Positions 9,749-24,403 of a stretch of DNA of 64,000 nt are shown in pieces (the first letter of the stretch is position 1; every line of letters starts with the position of its first letter). Below the pieces are notes generated by a model. It did no database searches, was not told where the DNA came from, and worked only from the letters and a program-made list of their open reading frames with translations. The position numbers were made by a program, and so were the translations under genes. Origin of the DNA: Candidatus Peregrinibacteria bacterium (GTDB taxonomy: Bacteria; Patescibacteriota; Gracilibacteria; UBA1369; UM-FILTER-53-11); NCBI GenBank assembly GCA_016186205.1, contig JACPMA010000008.1, forward strand, positions 1 to 64,000, in the 5' to 3' direction.

Positions 9749-12418
9749 ATGGCTATTCGCGCACCAGAAAGGAATTCTTTTTCTCTCTTCCGTCGGCTTG
9801 CCGAAAATTCCAGATCCGGCACCCAATTAACTTCTCTTGCAAGAGCTTTTGGTGCTGCGGCTCTTTTAGTTGCCGCTGGCTGCGGATCTGTCGGATATGA
9901 ACCAAACGGAAGACGTGTTGCCGGTTCGGATATAGTATCTCCGGATGGTTCTGTAGGCCCTGCAAATGGACATACCGATGGTGATAGCGGGCCTCCTCTG
10001 CCAGATGATGGAGGCGACATCGGTAGAACTGATGGCGGTAGAGATCGCGATGGTGGTGATGATGAAGACGCAGGCGGCGCGCCGGATGCCGGCACCGGTC
10101 CGGACGCCGGAGGAAACCCAGATGCTGGAAATGGTGCAGACGCCGGCACACCCCCAGACTGCCCTGCAGAAACCTGCCAAGAAGGTGTTGGCGCCTGTGA
10201 ACAGGTTGGGGATGTGCTTTATAACGCTGATTGCAATCCAACCGGTTGCAGCGTCGCTGGAGCAGAACCTGCTGCGAGCGAAGACTGCGATAATGCTTTG
10301 GACGATGATTGTAATGGAGAAATAAATGACGGCTGCGCTTGCGTTCCAGAAGAAACTGCAGCTTGTTATACAGGCGGTGAAGACACGCGCAATCGTGGCA
10401 TCTGCCATGATGGAAATCTTTTATGTGGCGCTGATGGCCAATGGGGCGCTTGCGAAGAGGAACAGGCTCCGCTGGAAGAAATATGCGGCAACGGCCTCAA
10501 CGAAGACTGCGACCTTGAAACAGACGAAGGATGCGGTGGTGGCAGAGAATGTTTTGCTGGCGAAGGAATTTGCCGAACCGCAGGAATCACACGGGTTGAT
10601 GGAAGCTGTGATGCTATACCAGGCGTTCCGGAAGCAACAGATCTCTGCGGGGATGGATTGGATAATGATTGCGTTAATGGAATTGACGACGATTGTGTAT
10701 GCCCGGCAGATAGCACTCAATTATGCTATCAGGGCGGTGCGGATACACTAAATGTCGGTGTATGCAGACCTGGAACTCAAATTTGTATAGATGGCCGCAG
10801 ATGGAGCCCTGCATGCGAAGGCCAAACATTACCTTCTGCCGAACAATGTAACGGCGATGACGACAATTGTAATGATGAAATTGATGAAAATCTCACTCGC
10901 GCCTGCTCAACCGCCTGTGGTGATGGTACGGAAGTATGCAGAGATGGCGCTTTTCGCGATTGCAATGCTCCGCAACCGCAACCTGAAACATGCAACGGCG
11001 CAGATGAGAACTGTAATGACAGAATAGACGAAGATATTGTGCCACGCCCATGTTCAACCATCTGCGGCGATGGCACTGAAGTCTGCAGAGATGGGGCTTT
11101 CAGAGACTGCAACGCCCCTGTACCCCAACCGGAAGCATGCGGCGGTGGAGATGAAAATTGTAATGGCGTTACAGACGAAGGCTGCCCATGCACAGCCGGA
11201 CGCGGCGTTTGCGAAAGAGATGGTACTGTTCAACCCGACGGACGCTGCGATGCAATCGCAGGAAGCCCCGGTATTGAAATTTGCAATGGTGCAGATGATA
11301 ACTGTAACGGCGAAACCGATGAAACTTTTCCTGAACAAGGCCAACCATGTACGGTTGGCGCAGGCGCATGCGAACGCAACGGCGAAGTTGTATGCGAGCC
11401 GCCTTTAGGCGCACACTGTAACGTACTCCCCGGCACTCCTAATGCCGAAGAATGCAACGGAATTGATGACGACTGCAATGGAGTCACAGATGAAGACTGT
11501 CCATGCACGGTCGGACTTGGCATTTGCGAGGCGCCCGGTGTGATAAACGAGGCCGGAAGTTGTGAAGGGGTGGCTGGAGAGCCCGCCCTGGAAACGTGTA
11601 ATGGACTCGACGATGACTGTAACGGGGCGACTGACGAAACTTTCCCGGAAGAAGGACCATGTACTGTAGGCACAGGCGATTGTGCTCGGAGTGGCACAAT
11701 GCTCTGTGAGCCTGGATCTCCTCTTGGTGATACCCACTGCAGCGTTGTATCTGGCGATCCATCTCCGGAAGTATGCGGTGGCGGTGATGAAAATTGCGAT
11801 GGATTTACGGATGAAGAAAATAGCGGCGGTTGTCTAACATTTTACAGAGACGGCGATGTTGATACATACGGCACAGCTGAATCGCAATGTCTTTGCGCAG
11901 GGGTCGGAGAATTTACTGCTTCAAGAAGCGGCGATTGTGCTGATGGAAATGCCGCGGTTAATCCTGGAGCAATCGAAAGTACAGTGAATCGAATTGATGA
12001 TAACTGTAATAGATGGATAGACGAATCTGCTGCTGGCTATGAGGCGATGTGCGATAATACCGGCGGAAGTGCAGGTGTAACGCCAAATGGTCAACCAACG
12101 ATTAGCTGTGGTGGTGGCGGCCGCCCGCTAATGGTACCGATTCCAGCTGATTTATTGAGCACTGCTGTTTACAACACTCTGTTCGGAGCGGACGGCCAAA
12201 GAAGAGCAACTCTTGTAACTCTTGCCCCAAGCGGCGCACCCGGTTTCGACGGTCTCGCAGCAACAAATACCGCTACCGGGTTTCCGCTAAGCGCCGGTCC
12301 GACTGTTTGTCCGGCAGACCTTCCAGCACCGCCCGCTGGACGTGAAACCCGTTGTTATCGATCGCCGGATGAACCGGGTGGTATTGACTCGCCGGTACGA
12401 TTCAATATCACTCCATAG
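9749..12418 (+). CDS. Cys-rich lipoprotein with MopE-type putative metal-binding repeats
   Basis: Lipobox-like LLVAAGC; many CNGxDDNCNGxxDE blocks. Confidence 0.8.
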   Translation: MAIRAPERNSFSLFRRLAENSRSGTQLTSLARAFGAAALLVAAGCGSVGYEPNGRRVAGSDIVSPDGSVGPANGHTDGDSGPPLPDDGGDIGRTDGGRDRDGGDDEDAGGAPDAGTGPDAGGNPDAGNGADAGTPPDCPAETCQEGVGACEQVGDVLYNADCNPTGCSVAGAEPAASEDCDNALDDDCNGEINDGCACVPEETAACYTGGEDTRNRGICHDGNLLCGADGQWGACEEEQAPLEEICGNGLNEDCDLETDEGCGGGRECFAGEGICRTAGITRVDGSCDAIPGVPEATDLCGDGLDNDCVNGIDDDCVCPADSTQLCYQGGADTLNVGVCRPGTQICIDGRRWSPACEGQTLPSAEQCNGDDDNCNDEIDENLTRACSTACGDGTEVCRDGAFRDCNAPQPQPETCNGADENCNDRIDEDIVPRPCSTICGDGTEVCRDGAFRDCNAPVPQPEACGGGDENCNGVTDEGCPCTAGRGVCERDGTVQPDGRCDAIAGSPGIEICNGADDNCNGETDETFPEQGQPCTVGAGACERNGEVVCEPPLGAHCNVLPGTPNAEECNGIDDDCNGVTDEDCPCTVGLGICEAPGVINEAGSCEGVAGEPALETCNGLDDDCNGATDETFPEEGPCTVGTGDCARSGTMLCEPGSPLGDTHCSVVSGDPSPEVCGGGDENCDGFTDEENSGGCLTFYRDGDVDTYGTAESQCLCAGVGEFTASRSGDCADGNAAVNPGAIESTVNRIDDNCNRWIDESAAGYEAMCDNTGGSAGVTPNGQPTISCGGGGRPLMVPIPADLLSTAVYNTLFGADGQRRATLVTLAPSGAPGFDGLAATNTATGFPLSAGPTVCPADLPAPPAGRETRCYRSPDEPGGIDSPVRFNITP

Positions 12419-14048
12419 CAAAAGTGCTATTAAGCAACAAACCTGCAAACGCCATTAAAAATCTCTCCTCAATTTCACTTCTTGAAGTAACACGCTGCAA
12501 ATCCGGAATTATTTGATTTAAATAATTTTTATAATTATCTAATTTTGTGAAACCGGCTGCGGCTTGATTTACTACGGAAGATAATAAAATTATAGCTTCA
12601 GCTTCGAGGTAAGGAAATAAAACCAATATTTTTTTTCCTTTATCGTAATCTTTCTGGAATGCAGAATAATTATCAACCGCTAAATTGCTTAAAGCGCTAT
12701 GCACTGCAGCATTGCCGCGCGCGGACTGTATCGTAAAAAATATTGATGTAATTGTAATTAAAACGCTTAACCCAACAACAGTAATGGCTTTAAAACCGGG
12801 TTGGTTATATGTTGGCCTAATGTCCTCTTCTAACTTCCACGATTTGTTATCTAATAGGCCGATATAAATGAAAAACGGCAAATAACTGTTCAACGTATCC
12901 ACTCCGGTAAGATTTTGAACTATATATGCAATCAAAAGCGCAATAAAAAGCGGCCTTCTTCGCACCGAAATAAAAATCGCTGTCAATAAAAATAAATATG
13001 CCAAAAGACCGACAATGCCGCTATTAACCAACTCATCAAAAAAAACATTATGCGCGCGATCTTCCCATGCCTCCCCCACTCCGGCGGCATCAAAAGACGG
13101 ATCAAAATGAGTATTAAAAACCAAGGAATAATTTTCTCTGCCCCATCCCAAAAGAGGCCGGTCTTTAATCCCCGAAAGCGCTATCTTCCACATTGCAAAA
13201 CGCGCTTTTATAGTCTCTTCTTGCAATGAAAAATTCGTTATGCGTCTTACAAGAGAATTGCCGTTTAAAAAAGGGCTGTCTCTGTTTATAAACAAAAGTC
13301 CGTATATTAAAAATATTATCACCAAACCTCCGGCAAGCAGATGGCGTATATTTTTATATTTCCATATCGCATAAAAAGTCACAAAAAATACAGCCGCGCT
13401 TAACCCCAAAAATGCGCCCCTTACATTAGATAACAATACGGCTGACGCCTGCATGAAGGCGATAAATCCAAGCAAAATCTTTAATTTCTTATTGTTTGTT
13501 TGAGTAAATAAATATAAAGCAAAAAAGATACTAAATATTAAATAAGCGGAAATAAATGTTGGATTCCCCGCTATTGTTTCGGGTACATATCCGGTTAATA
13601 ATACAGATCCTAAAAGATTAATGGCAGCGTATATGCCAATAGCTAGGTTAACTGTCAAAAAAATGTTCCACTGCCGCTCCGTACGCAAAACAACCGTAGA
13701 TACGAATAACAAAATACCATAATGCAAAATTTCAAAAAAACCGAATGCCCGTTCCAGCGTTCCAAACATGCTTTTTGAAGGATCTGCCGAAAAAACAGTG
13801 GAAAGCGCCATGGTCACAAACCAAACCGCAATAGCAGTATGTATAAGCGTCCATTTGGGCCTATAAACCGGATATAAACCGACAAGCAATACTGCAACGA
13901 CTAATAATAATGCAATAATCACTTGAAAATATGCAGTGCGCGGAACTATATACGGGAAAAAGAAATCGTAACTTCTTATAAAAACAGAAAATAAGACCAA
14001 TACAAGCCCTCCGCGCAGTATCCAAAGTAAAACCTTGTCTAATTTCAT
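12408..14048 (-). CDS. O-antigen ligase/polymerase-like multi-TM protein
   Basis: Multiple hydrophobic segments; GWGRENYSLVFNTHFDPSF and DRAHNVFFDELVNSGIVGLLAYL typical of the Wzy/WaaL family. Confidence 0.75.
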   Translation of the reverse strand: MKLDKVLLWILRGGLVLVLFSVFIRSYDFFFPYIVPRTAYFQVIIALLLVVAVLLVGLYPVYRPKWTLIHTAIAVWFVTMALSTVFSADPSKSMFGTLERAFGFFEILHYGILLFVSTVVLRTERQWNIFLTVNLAIGIYAAINLLGSVLLTGYVPETIAGNPTFISAYLIFSIFFALYLFTQTNNKKLKILLGFIAFMQASAVLLSNVRGAFLGLSAAVFFVTFYAIWKYKNIRHLLAGGLVIIFLIYGLLFINRDSPFLNGNSLVRRITNFSLQEETIKARFAMWKIALSGIKDRPLLGWGRENYSLVFNTHFDPSFDAAGVGEAWEDRAHNVFFDELVNSGIVGLLAYLFLLTAIFISVRRRPLFIALLIAYIVQNLTGVDTLNSYLPFFIYIGLLDNKSWKLEEDIRPTYNQPGFKAITVVGLSVLITITSIFFTIQSARGNAAVHSALSNLAVDNYSAFQKDYDKGKKILVLFPYLEAEAIILLSSVVNQAAAGFTKLDNYKNYLNQIIPDLQRVTSRSEIEERFLMAFAGLLLNSTFAME

Positions 14049-14049
14049 A

Positions 14050-14763
14050 TTATTTTTTAGACTTCTCTAATTCATCCAGTTTAAGCCTTAGATCGCGCAG
14101 TTCTTCACCGACCTCCATAGTCGGCTCCATTGACCAAAGCTTATCAAAATAAATAATCGCATTATGCACATCACCAATATCGCGATAATAACCGGCCGCT
14201 CTGGCGGTTAAATCTCGATCGCCTTTATGTTTCTTAAGACATTTTAATAAAACATCAATTTCTTTATTTTTCTTAGTTGTATAGGAATATTTATATAAAT
14301 CAGCCAATGCCAAACACCCGCCGGCTTCTCCGGGACGCGCATATTTCATAGCATTTTCATAAGCATCTTCCGCCTCGGAATAATCTTTCATTTCAACGTA
14401 CGCATTACCCAAATTGGTCCAGCCTATTTCATTATTCGGCTCTATATTTAAACCTCTTCTCCACCATTTCGCGGCCAAATCCCACTCGCGCAAATTATAC
14501 CACTGCAATCCCATATCCATGGTTGCTGCAATTTTTTTATATTTATCGGGATTTTTGGACAAATCCTCTTTATTAACTTTTATCTGATCAATAAATTGCT
14601 TCTTTTGTATGTCAAACTCATATCTATCTATTAAAATTGATTCTCGCCATACGCCAAGCCCATAAGATACGCCGCGCCATGCAAAAATCAATAAAATAAG
14701 CGCAATACAAAAAATTAACCATTGCTTTTTTGACATATTTTTAATAAATTTTATTTTTTCCAT
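14050..14763 (-). CDS. TPR-repeat protein with N-terminal TM
   Basis: WWRRGLNIEPNNEIGWTNLGNAYVEMKDYSEAEDAYENAMKY. Confidence 0.75.
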   Translation of the reverse strand: MEKIKFIKNMSKKQWLIFCIALILLIFAWRGVSYGLGVWRESILIDRYEFDIQKKQFIDQIKVNKEDLSKNPDKYKKIAATMDMGLQWYNLREWDLAAKWWRRGLNIEPNNEIGWTNLGNAYVEMKDYSEAEDAYENAMKYARPGEAGGCLALADLYKYSYTTKKNKEIDVLLKCLKKHKGDRDLTARAAGYYRDIGDVHNAIIYFDKLWSMEPTMEVGEELRDLRLKLDELEKSKK

Positions 14764-15425
14764 TCTTGATATTTTTTATTAATAGCTTCGTTCTTCGGAT
14801 CAATTTTTATATATTTAGGAGCATATTTCAAAAACTCTTTCTTATTTTGATCATACATATAATAACGTGTTATATCAAACAATATATCCTTGTCTGCAGG
14901 GAATTTCTCAAACCCCTTTTGAAGCGTTTCAAATGCTTTATCTTTTTCCGGTTCCAAACGAAAATAATAAAGCCAAGCAAGCTGCGTGTAATTTAAAGGT
15001 TTATTCGGCTCAAATTCCAAAGTTTTGATGTAAGCGTCGCGCGCGCTCGGATAATCCTTTTTTGCTTGATATGCCTTGCCTAAAAATGACCAATAATAAT
15101 ATGTGTTCGGAGAAATCCTAATCGCCTCTTTAAGCGCCCAAATCGCATCATCGTAGCCCTGCAGGCCAAAAAAACCTTGTCCTAAGGAATAATAGGCGCT
15201 GTCATTATTAGGATTTTTCTTTATAAAATCAAGATTTGCCTTCATCGTTTCGCCTACAACGGCAAAATCTTTATGGTGCGAATATTTGTCTAATATACGA
15301 TCCGATCTTATAAATGACAAAAATATAAAAACACCTAAAACGGCTATAACCAAAACCAAAATTATGCTTAACCAATTTTTCTTGTTTAAAATCTTTAACA
15401 TGCTTTCATATGATACAAAATTCAA
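14751..15425 (-). CDS. TPR-repeat protein with N-terminal TM
   Basis: ALKEAIRISPNTYYYWSFLGKAYQAKKDYPSARDAYIKTLEFEPN; start codon uncertain. Confidence 0.7.
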   Translation of the reverse strand: MNFVSYESMLKILNKKNWLSIILVLVIAVLGVFIFLSFIRSDRILDKYSHHKDFAVVGETMKANLDFIKKNPNNDSAYYSLGQGFFGLQGYDDAIWALKEAIRISPNTYYYWSFLGKAYQAKKDYPSARDAYIKTLEFEPNKPLNYTQLAWLYYFRLEPEKDKAFETLQKGFEKFPADKDILFDITRYYMYDQNKKEFLKYAPKYIKIDPKNEAINKKYQEWKK

Positions 15426-15444
15426 ATTCGTTTGTCATTACCAA

Positions 15445-15475
15445 AGAGCCCCGCTTGCAAGCGGGGCTCTTTTTA
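15445..15475. terminator. Intrinsic terminator (possibly bidirectional)
   Basis: AGAGCCCCGC-TTGCAA-GCGGGGCTCT followed by TTTTTA (plus strand), preceded by AAA. Confidence 0.75.
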
Positions 15476-15511
15476 TAACTCATTACGTTGTTATCTCTAT
15501 AAACCTATCTG

Positions 15512-20656
<5,145 letters not shown>

Positions 20657-21206
20657 AGAAATGAAAATTAAGTAATAAGAATATTTTTGATAACTTGGTC
20701 GTTCCGTGTTTAGCGCCTCCGGATTCGGCGTCCCGATGCTCTGTTATGACGTCGACCTCATCGCAGGACAGAAGTTCGGGCGATTTTAAAAAGGAAAAAA
20801 GAAAGAAAATTTCTGTTATCCACCACGCGGCGGACATAAATTTAAATCGTAATTTGAATGCAGATTTTTAAGGAACACCTACAGAAACACTTGGGACTAT
20901 TTTTTAATCCCAAGCGCTTGAAAACGCTTTCTTAACAGCAAAATCCGAGTTTTTGCATAAGGTCGCAGTAAAATTTATCAGAGGGGTAATGGTGAAGTCA
21001 AACGATTATATGATTAGAAATTGTGAGAAAAATGCGGTTTTTTGGAAGCTATAATTTTCCGATGAACCGCGGTTTTTCTCCAATTTTACAGGTAAAATCA
21101 CCTTTTGCCCTTGATGAAACTTATCTGTTTTTTTTAACTTGAAATGAGGTGTTTTGTTTCTAAAATTTTGATGACAGATATTTTGTTTGTTGTTTGATTA
21201 TAAAAT

Positions 21207-21283
21207 TGGTACCGCGTACGGGATTTGAACCCGTGATTTCCGCCGTGAGAGGGCGGCGTCCTAGACCACTAGACGAACGCGGC
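21207..21283 (-). tRNA. tRNA-Glu (CTC)
   Basis: Cloverleaf GCCGCGT...ACGCGGT-A-CCA; anticodon arm CCGCC-CTCTCAC-GGCGG; encoded CCA. Confidence 0.92.
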
Positions 21284-21318
21284 GCAAACTATGCTGATAG
21301 TATATAATTTCAATCACG

Positions 21319-22455
21319 ATGAGTAGAGACTTCTATGAAATTTTGGGGGTTTCCAAAAATGCCTCGCAAGAGGAAATAAAACGCGCGTACCGCAAATTGG
21401 CGCAAAAACATCATCCTGACCGCAATAAAGAAGATAAATCCGCAGAGACAAAATTTAAGGAGATAAATGCGGCTTATGAAGTGCTTTCTGATAAGAAAAA
21501 ACGCGATACGTACGACCAATTCGGCGAGAGCGCGTTTAGCGGAGGGGGCGGGGGAGGCGGCGGACAAGGCTTCCCGGGAGGTTTTGATTTTGGGAATCTT
21601 GGCGGATTTGGCGGCGGCTTTGCTGATATTTTCGAAACTTTCTTCGGCGGAGAAACATCTTCAAAAAAACGGCAATCGCAGGCGCAGGCCGGCGATGACC
21701 GCGAGATATCAATAAATATTACCTTTGAAGAAGCTGCTTTTGGTACAGAAAAGGAAATAAAGGCAGCAAGGATAGGAGAATGTGATGTATGTAAGGGGAA
21801 AGGAGCTGCTGTTGGCTCAAGAATTCTCGCTTGTCCGGCGTGCAACGGGTCTGGAGAAATTCGGACAGTGCGAAATACAATACTTGGTTCTGTGACTACC
21901 CGCCGGGTATGCGACGCTTGTTCAGGAAGCGGGCGCGTGCCGGAAAAAACCTGCGGAAATTGCCATGGAGTAGGACGTATGCGGATTGCAGAAAAACTCC
22001 GCGTGAAGATTCCGGCCGGAATTTCCGATGGTTCGACTATTCGACTAGTCGAAAAAGGGGATAGCGGTCTGCGTGGCGGTCCGAGCGGAGATTTTTATGT
22101 TCATATCACTGTTCTATTACATAAATTATTTCAACGTAAAGGGGCTGACGTATTTTCGGAGCAAGAAATTTATCTGCCGCAAGCCGTGCTCGGCGATGAA
22201 ATGGATATTCAAACAATCCATGGACCGGTAAAAATGCGTATTCCGGCGGGTACTCAATCTTCAAAAATCTTCCGTTTGAAAAATTATGGGGTAGCCAAAT
22301 TAAAAGGGGAGGGGAAAGGCGACCATTTTGTCACTATAAAAGTAAAGGTTCCTGAAAAATTGTCTAAAAAAGAAGAAGAACTCTATCAGCAGCTCGCAAA
22401 AGAAGCCGGATTAAAAATAAATCCAGAAAAAGGGTTTTTCAAAAAATTCATGTAA
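21319..22455 (+). CDS. dnaJ: Chaperone DnaJ
   Basis: J domain with HPD (HHPDRNK), Gly-rich region, four CxxCxGxG zinc motifs. Confidence 0.95.
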   Translation: MSRDFYEILGVSKNASQEEIKRAYRKLAQKHHPDRNKEDKSAETKFKEINAAYEVLSDKKKRDTYDQFGESAFSGGGGGGGGQGFPGGFDFGNLGGFGGGFADIFETFFGGETSSKKRQSQAQAGDDREISINITFEEAAFGTEKEIKAARIGECDVCKGKGAAVGSRILACPACNGSGEIRTVRNTILGSVTTRRVCDACSGSGRVPEKTCGNCHGVGRMRIAEKLRVKIPAGISDGSTIRLVEKGDSGLRGGPSGDFYVHITVLLHKLFQRKGADVFSEQEIYLPQAVLGDEMDIQTIHGPVKMRIPAGTQSSKIFRLKNYGVAKLKGEGKGDHFVTIKVKVPEKLSKKEEELYQQLAKEAGLKINPEKGFFKKFM

Positions 22456-22470
22456 GGGTAGAATAAAAAT

Positions 22471-23046
22471 ATGCTTAAGTTATCTTGGGATTTGTTTGTT
22501 GCTGTTATCTTCGCGGTCATTATCGCGTACAGCTTTATTATCGGGAAAGAAAACACGCTGAAGGTGATTATAGGAAGCTACATAGCCATTTTAACTGCTG
22601 ATGGATTGGGCAATCTTTTTAAGCAATATGCTTTAGCATCAAAGGATTTTGTTCAATTTTTGAAGTTTTTCGGCCTCGGCAGCGAGGATAAAACTATGAT
22701 TTTGTTTAAAGTTTTAGCTTTTATAATAGCCATTGTCATTATTGCGATGAAGGGAGGCTTTGAAATACACAGCCATTTTGCGCGCGGCGGAGTAATCGGA
22801 ATCATTATGAACCTCATTTTCGGCTTTTTGAGCGCCGGGCTTGTAGTAAGCACCTTACTTATATATGCGTCGGGCGCATCGTTTGTAGGAGGAAATGTGA
22901 GCATTTTAAACAATACTCTTGCGTCTGCATACGCGGAGTCAAACATGGTAAAACTTATGATTGATAACTATAACTTTTGGTTTGCCCTTCCTGCAGTATC
23001 ATTTCTTGTAGCAAGCTTGTTTAATAAAAAAGAACAAATAGCGTAA
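22471..23046 (+). CDS. Hypothetical multi-TM membrane protein
   Basis: 191-aa ORF with several hydrophobic segments, directly downstream of dnaJ. Confidence 0.6.
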   Translation: MLKLSWDLFVAVIFAVIIAYSFIIGKENTLKVIIGSYIAILTADGLGNLFKQYALASKDFVQFLKFFGLGSEDKTMILFKVLAFIIAIVIIAMKGGFEIHSHFARGGVIGIIMNLIFGFLSAGLVVSTLLIYASGASFVGGNVSILNNTLASAYAESNMVKLMIDNYNFWFALPAVSFLVASLFNKKEQIA

Positions 23047-23050
23047 AAAA

Positions 23051-23126
23051 TGGTGGGTCGGGCGGGGATCGAACCCGCGACCATCAGCTTAAAAGGCTGT
23101 TGCTCTACCAACTGAGCTACCGACCC
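23051..23126 (-). tRNA. tRNA-Lys (TTT)
   Basis: GGGTCGG...CCGACCC-A-CCA; loop CTTTTAA. Confidence 0.92.
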
Positions 23127-23273
23127 AAATTTTACATAATCATTTAACAGATAACGGCCAAGAAAATCAAACATATAAAATCTGAAACATATTTGCATAA
23201 TCGCGCTACACTTTTTTGGAATATTTTTGCGTGATCGCTTGCGTATACAGAATGTTTTGATTATTCATAAAGT

Positions 23274-23705
23274 ATGGAACTTATCACTATCAATGACGCA
23301 GCGACATTTTCTGGAAAATCCATCCAGACTATCCGTCGCATGATCAAGCAAAAAAAGATAAGGGTAAAGAGGCAAAAAACCCCTCAAGGATTCAATTATC
23401 TTATTATTAAGGATTCGCTTTCGGAGTTCATAGATGCGCATACACAACCGCCTACTCAACCCGATGTGACTACCCAACCGGATAGTCGCGAACACCGGGC
23501 TATTGATCCATCGTCTGGCGGCGATTTTCAGGCTGAAATGGAACGGTTTAATACGACTATTCAAAAACTTATTGAACAGAATCAGCGCGATAAAGACAAT
23601 TTCTTCCAGCTCATAAAAACTTTTCAGGATCGGGTATTTACTCTGGAGAATCAGATAAAATTATTGGAGGCACCGGCACGGCGATGGTGGAAATTTTGGA
23701 AATAA
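23274..23705 (+). CDS. HTH (MerR/excisionase-like) DNA-binding protein with coiled coil and aromatic basic tail
   Basis: MELITINDAATFSGKSIQTIRRMIKQKKI...; C-terminus RRWWKFWK. Confidence 0.6.
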   Translation: MELITINDAATFSGKSIQTIRRMIKQKKIRVKRQKTPQGFNYLIIKDSLSEFIDAHTQPPTQPDVTTQPDSREHRAIDPSSGGDFQAEMERFNTTIQKLIEQNQRDKDNFFQLIKTFQDRVFTLENQIKLLEAPARRWWKFWK

Positions 23706-23706
23706 T

Positions 23707-24330
23707 ATGTCTACGCTGAAAAAAGAAATCCTGCGCAAGCTTATACATTTAATAGAAGTGCCGATTATAGTTGGGTATTCAATTTTGCATTTTACCTTTT
23801 CTCCAAAAATCGGCGTTCTGACATTAACGGGCCTGTTGCTCATTCTTCTTGAAATTGAATATTTTCGAATAGACTATCAAACCCGTATTGGCACCCAGAT
23901 AACCGAATTTTTTGCAAAATTTGTGCTGCGAAAACATGAACGTAATAATGTCGTCGGAGCGATTTTTTTCGTTATATCAACAATTATCGCTTTTTCCGTT
24001 TTTGACTACCCGATCGCCCTTCTTGCCATGCTGCTCACTGTCTTCGGAGATTTAGCGGCTGCAATTATGGGCATTGCTTTCGGAACAAAAAAAATCTTCA
24101 GAAATAAATCATTTGTTGGAACCTTTAGCGGCCTTTTAGTAAATATCTTAATCGGGATCATTATTATTCCGGCCTATCCGGAAATATTCCTACCGATGGC
24201 GTTTATGGCAAGTATTGTTGAAACGCTTACTCAAAAACTTGATGATAATTTGACAGTTCCGCTATTTGCTGGCTTTATAGGACAATTAATTATATTTTGG
24301 AATCAAATTCTCCTTCCGCCGTTTTTTTAA
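23707..24330 (+). CDS. Dolichol kinase/CTP-dependent polyprenol kinase-like membrane protein
   Basis: RKLIHLIEVPI, VFGDLAAAIMGIAFGTKKIFRNKSFVGTFSG typical of SEC59/VTE5-like family. Confidence 0.6.
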   Translation: MSTLKKEILRKLIHLIEVPIIVGYSILHFTFSPKIGVLTLTGLLLILLEIEYFRIDYQTRIGTQITEFFAKFVLRKHERNNVVGAIFFVISTIIAFSVFDYPIALLAMLLTVFGDLAAAIMGIAFGTKKIFRNKSFVGTFSGLLVNILIGIIIIPAYPEIFLPMAFMASIVETLTQKLDDNLTVPLFAGFIGQLIIFWNQILLPPFF

Positions 24331-24345
24331 ACCGTGTACAATTGG

Positions 24346-24400
24346 AAAGGTTGCGCCATGTAGGCGCATTAATTAATTAGCACATGCTTTGCATGTGCCT
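24346..24400 (+). repeat. Two-hairpin palindromic element, copy 3 (at gdh 5' end)
   Basis: AAAGGTTGCGCCATGTAGGCGCATTAATTAATTAGCACATGCTTTGCATGTGCCT; hairpins GCGCC-ATGTA-GGCGC and GCACATGC-TTT-GCATGTGC. Confidence 0.85.
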
Positions 24401-24403
24401 AGT

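Noticed and set aside
9727-11762. Many long ORFs on both strands over the Cys-rich lipoprotein gene
   Set aside because: Compositional shadows of a repetitive, stop-poor gene; Ser/Pro- or His/Arg-rich translations without motifs.
10250-11820. Periodic repeats resembling a CRISPR or tandem array
   Set aside because: Periodicity comes from the coding CNGxDDNCNG protein motif; DNA units are diverged and in frame.
20700-20780. Possible c-di-GMP (GEMM-like) riboswitch in the minus-strand leader of the surface protein
   Set aside because: Only short motif resemblance (CCGGAGGCGCTAAAC); conserved core and tetraloop receptor layout not recognisable by eye.
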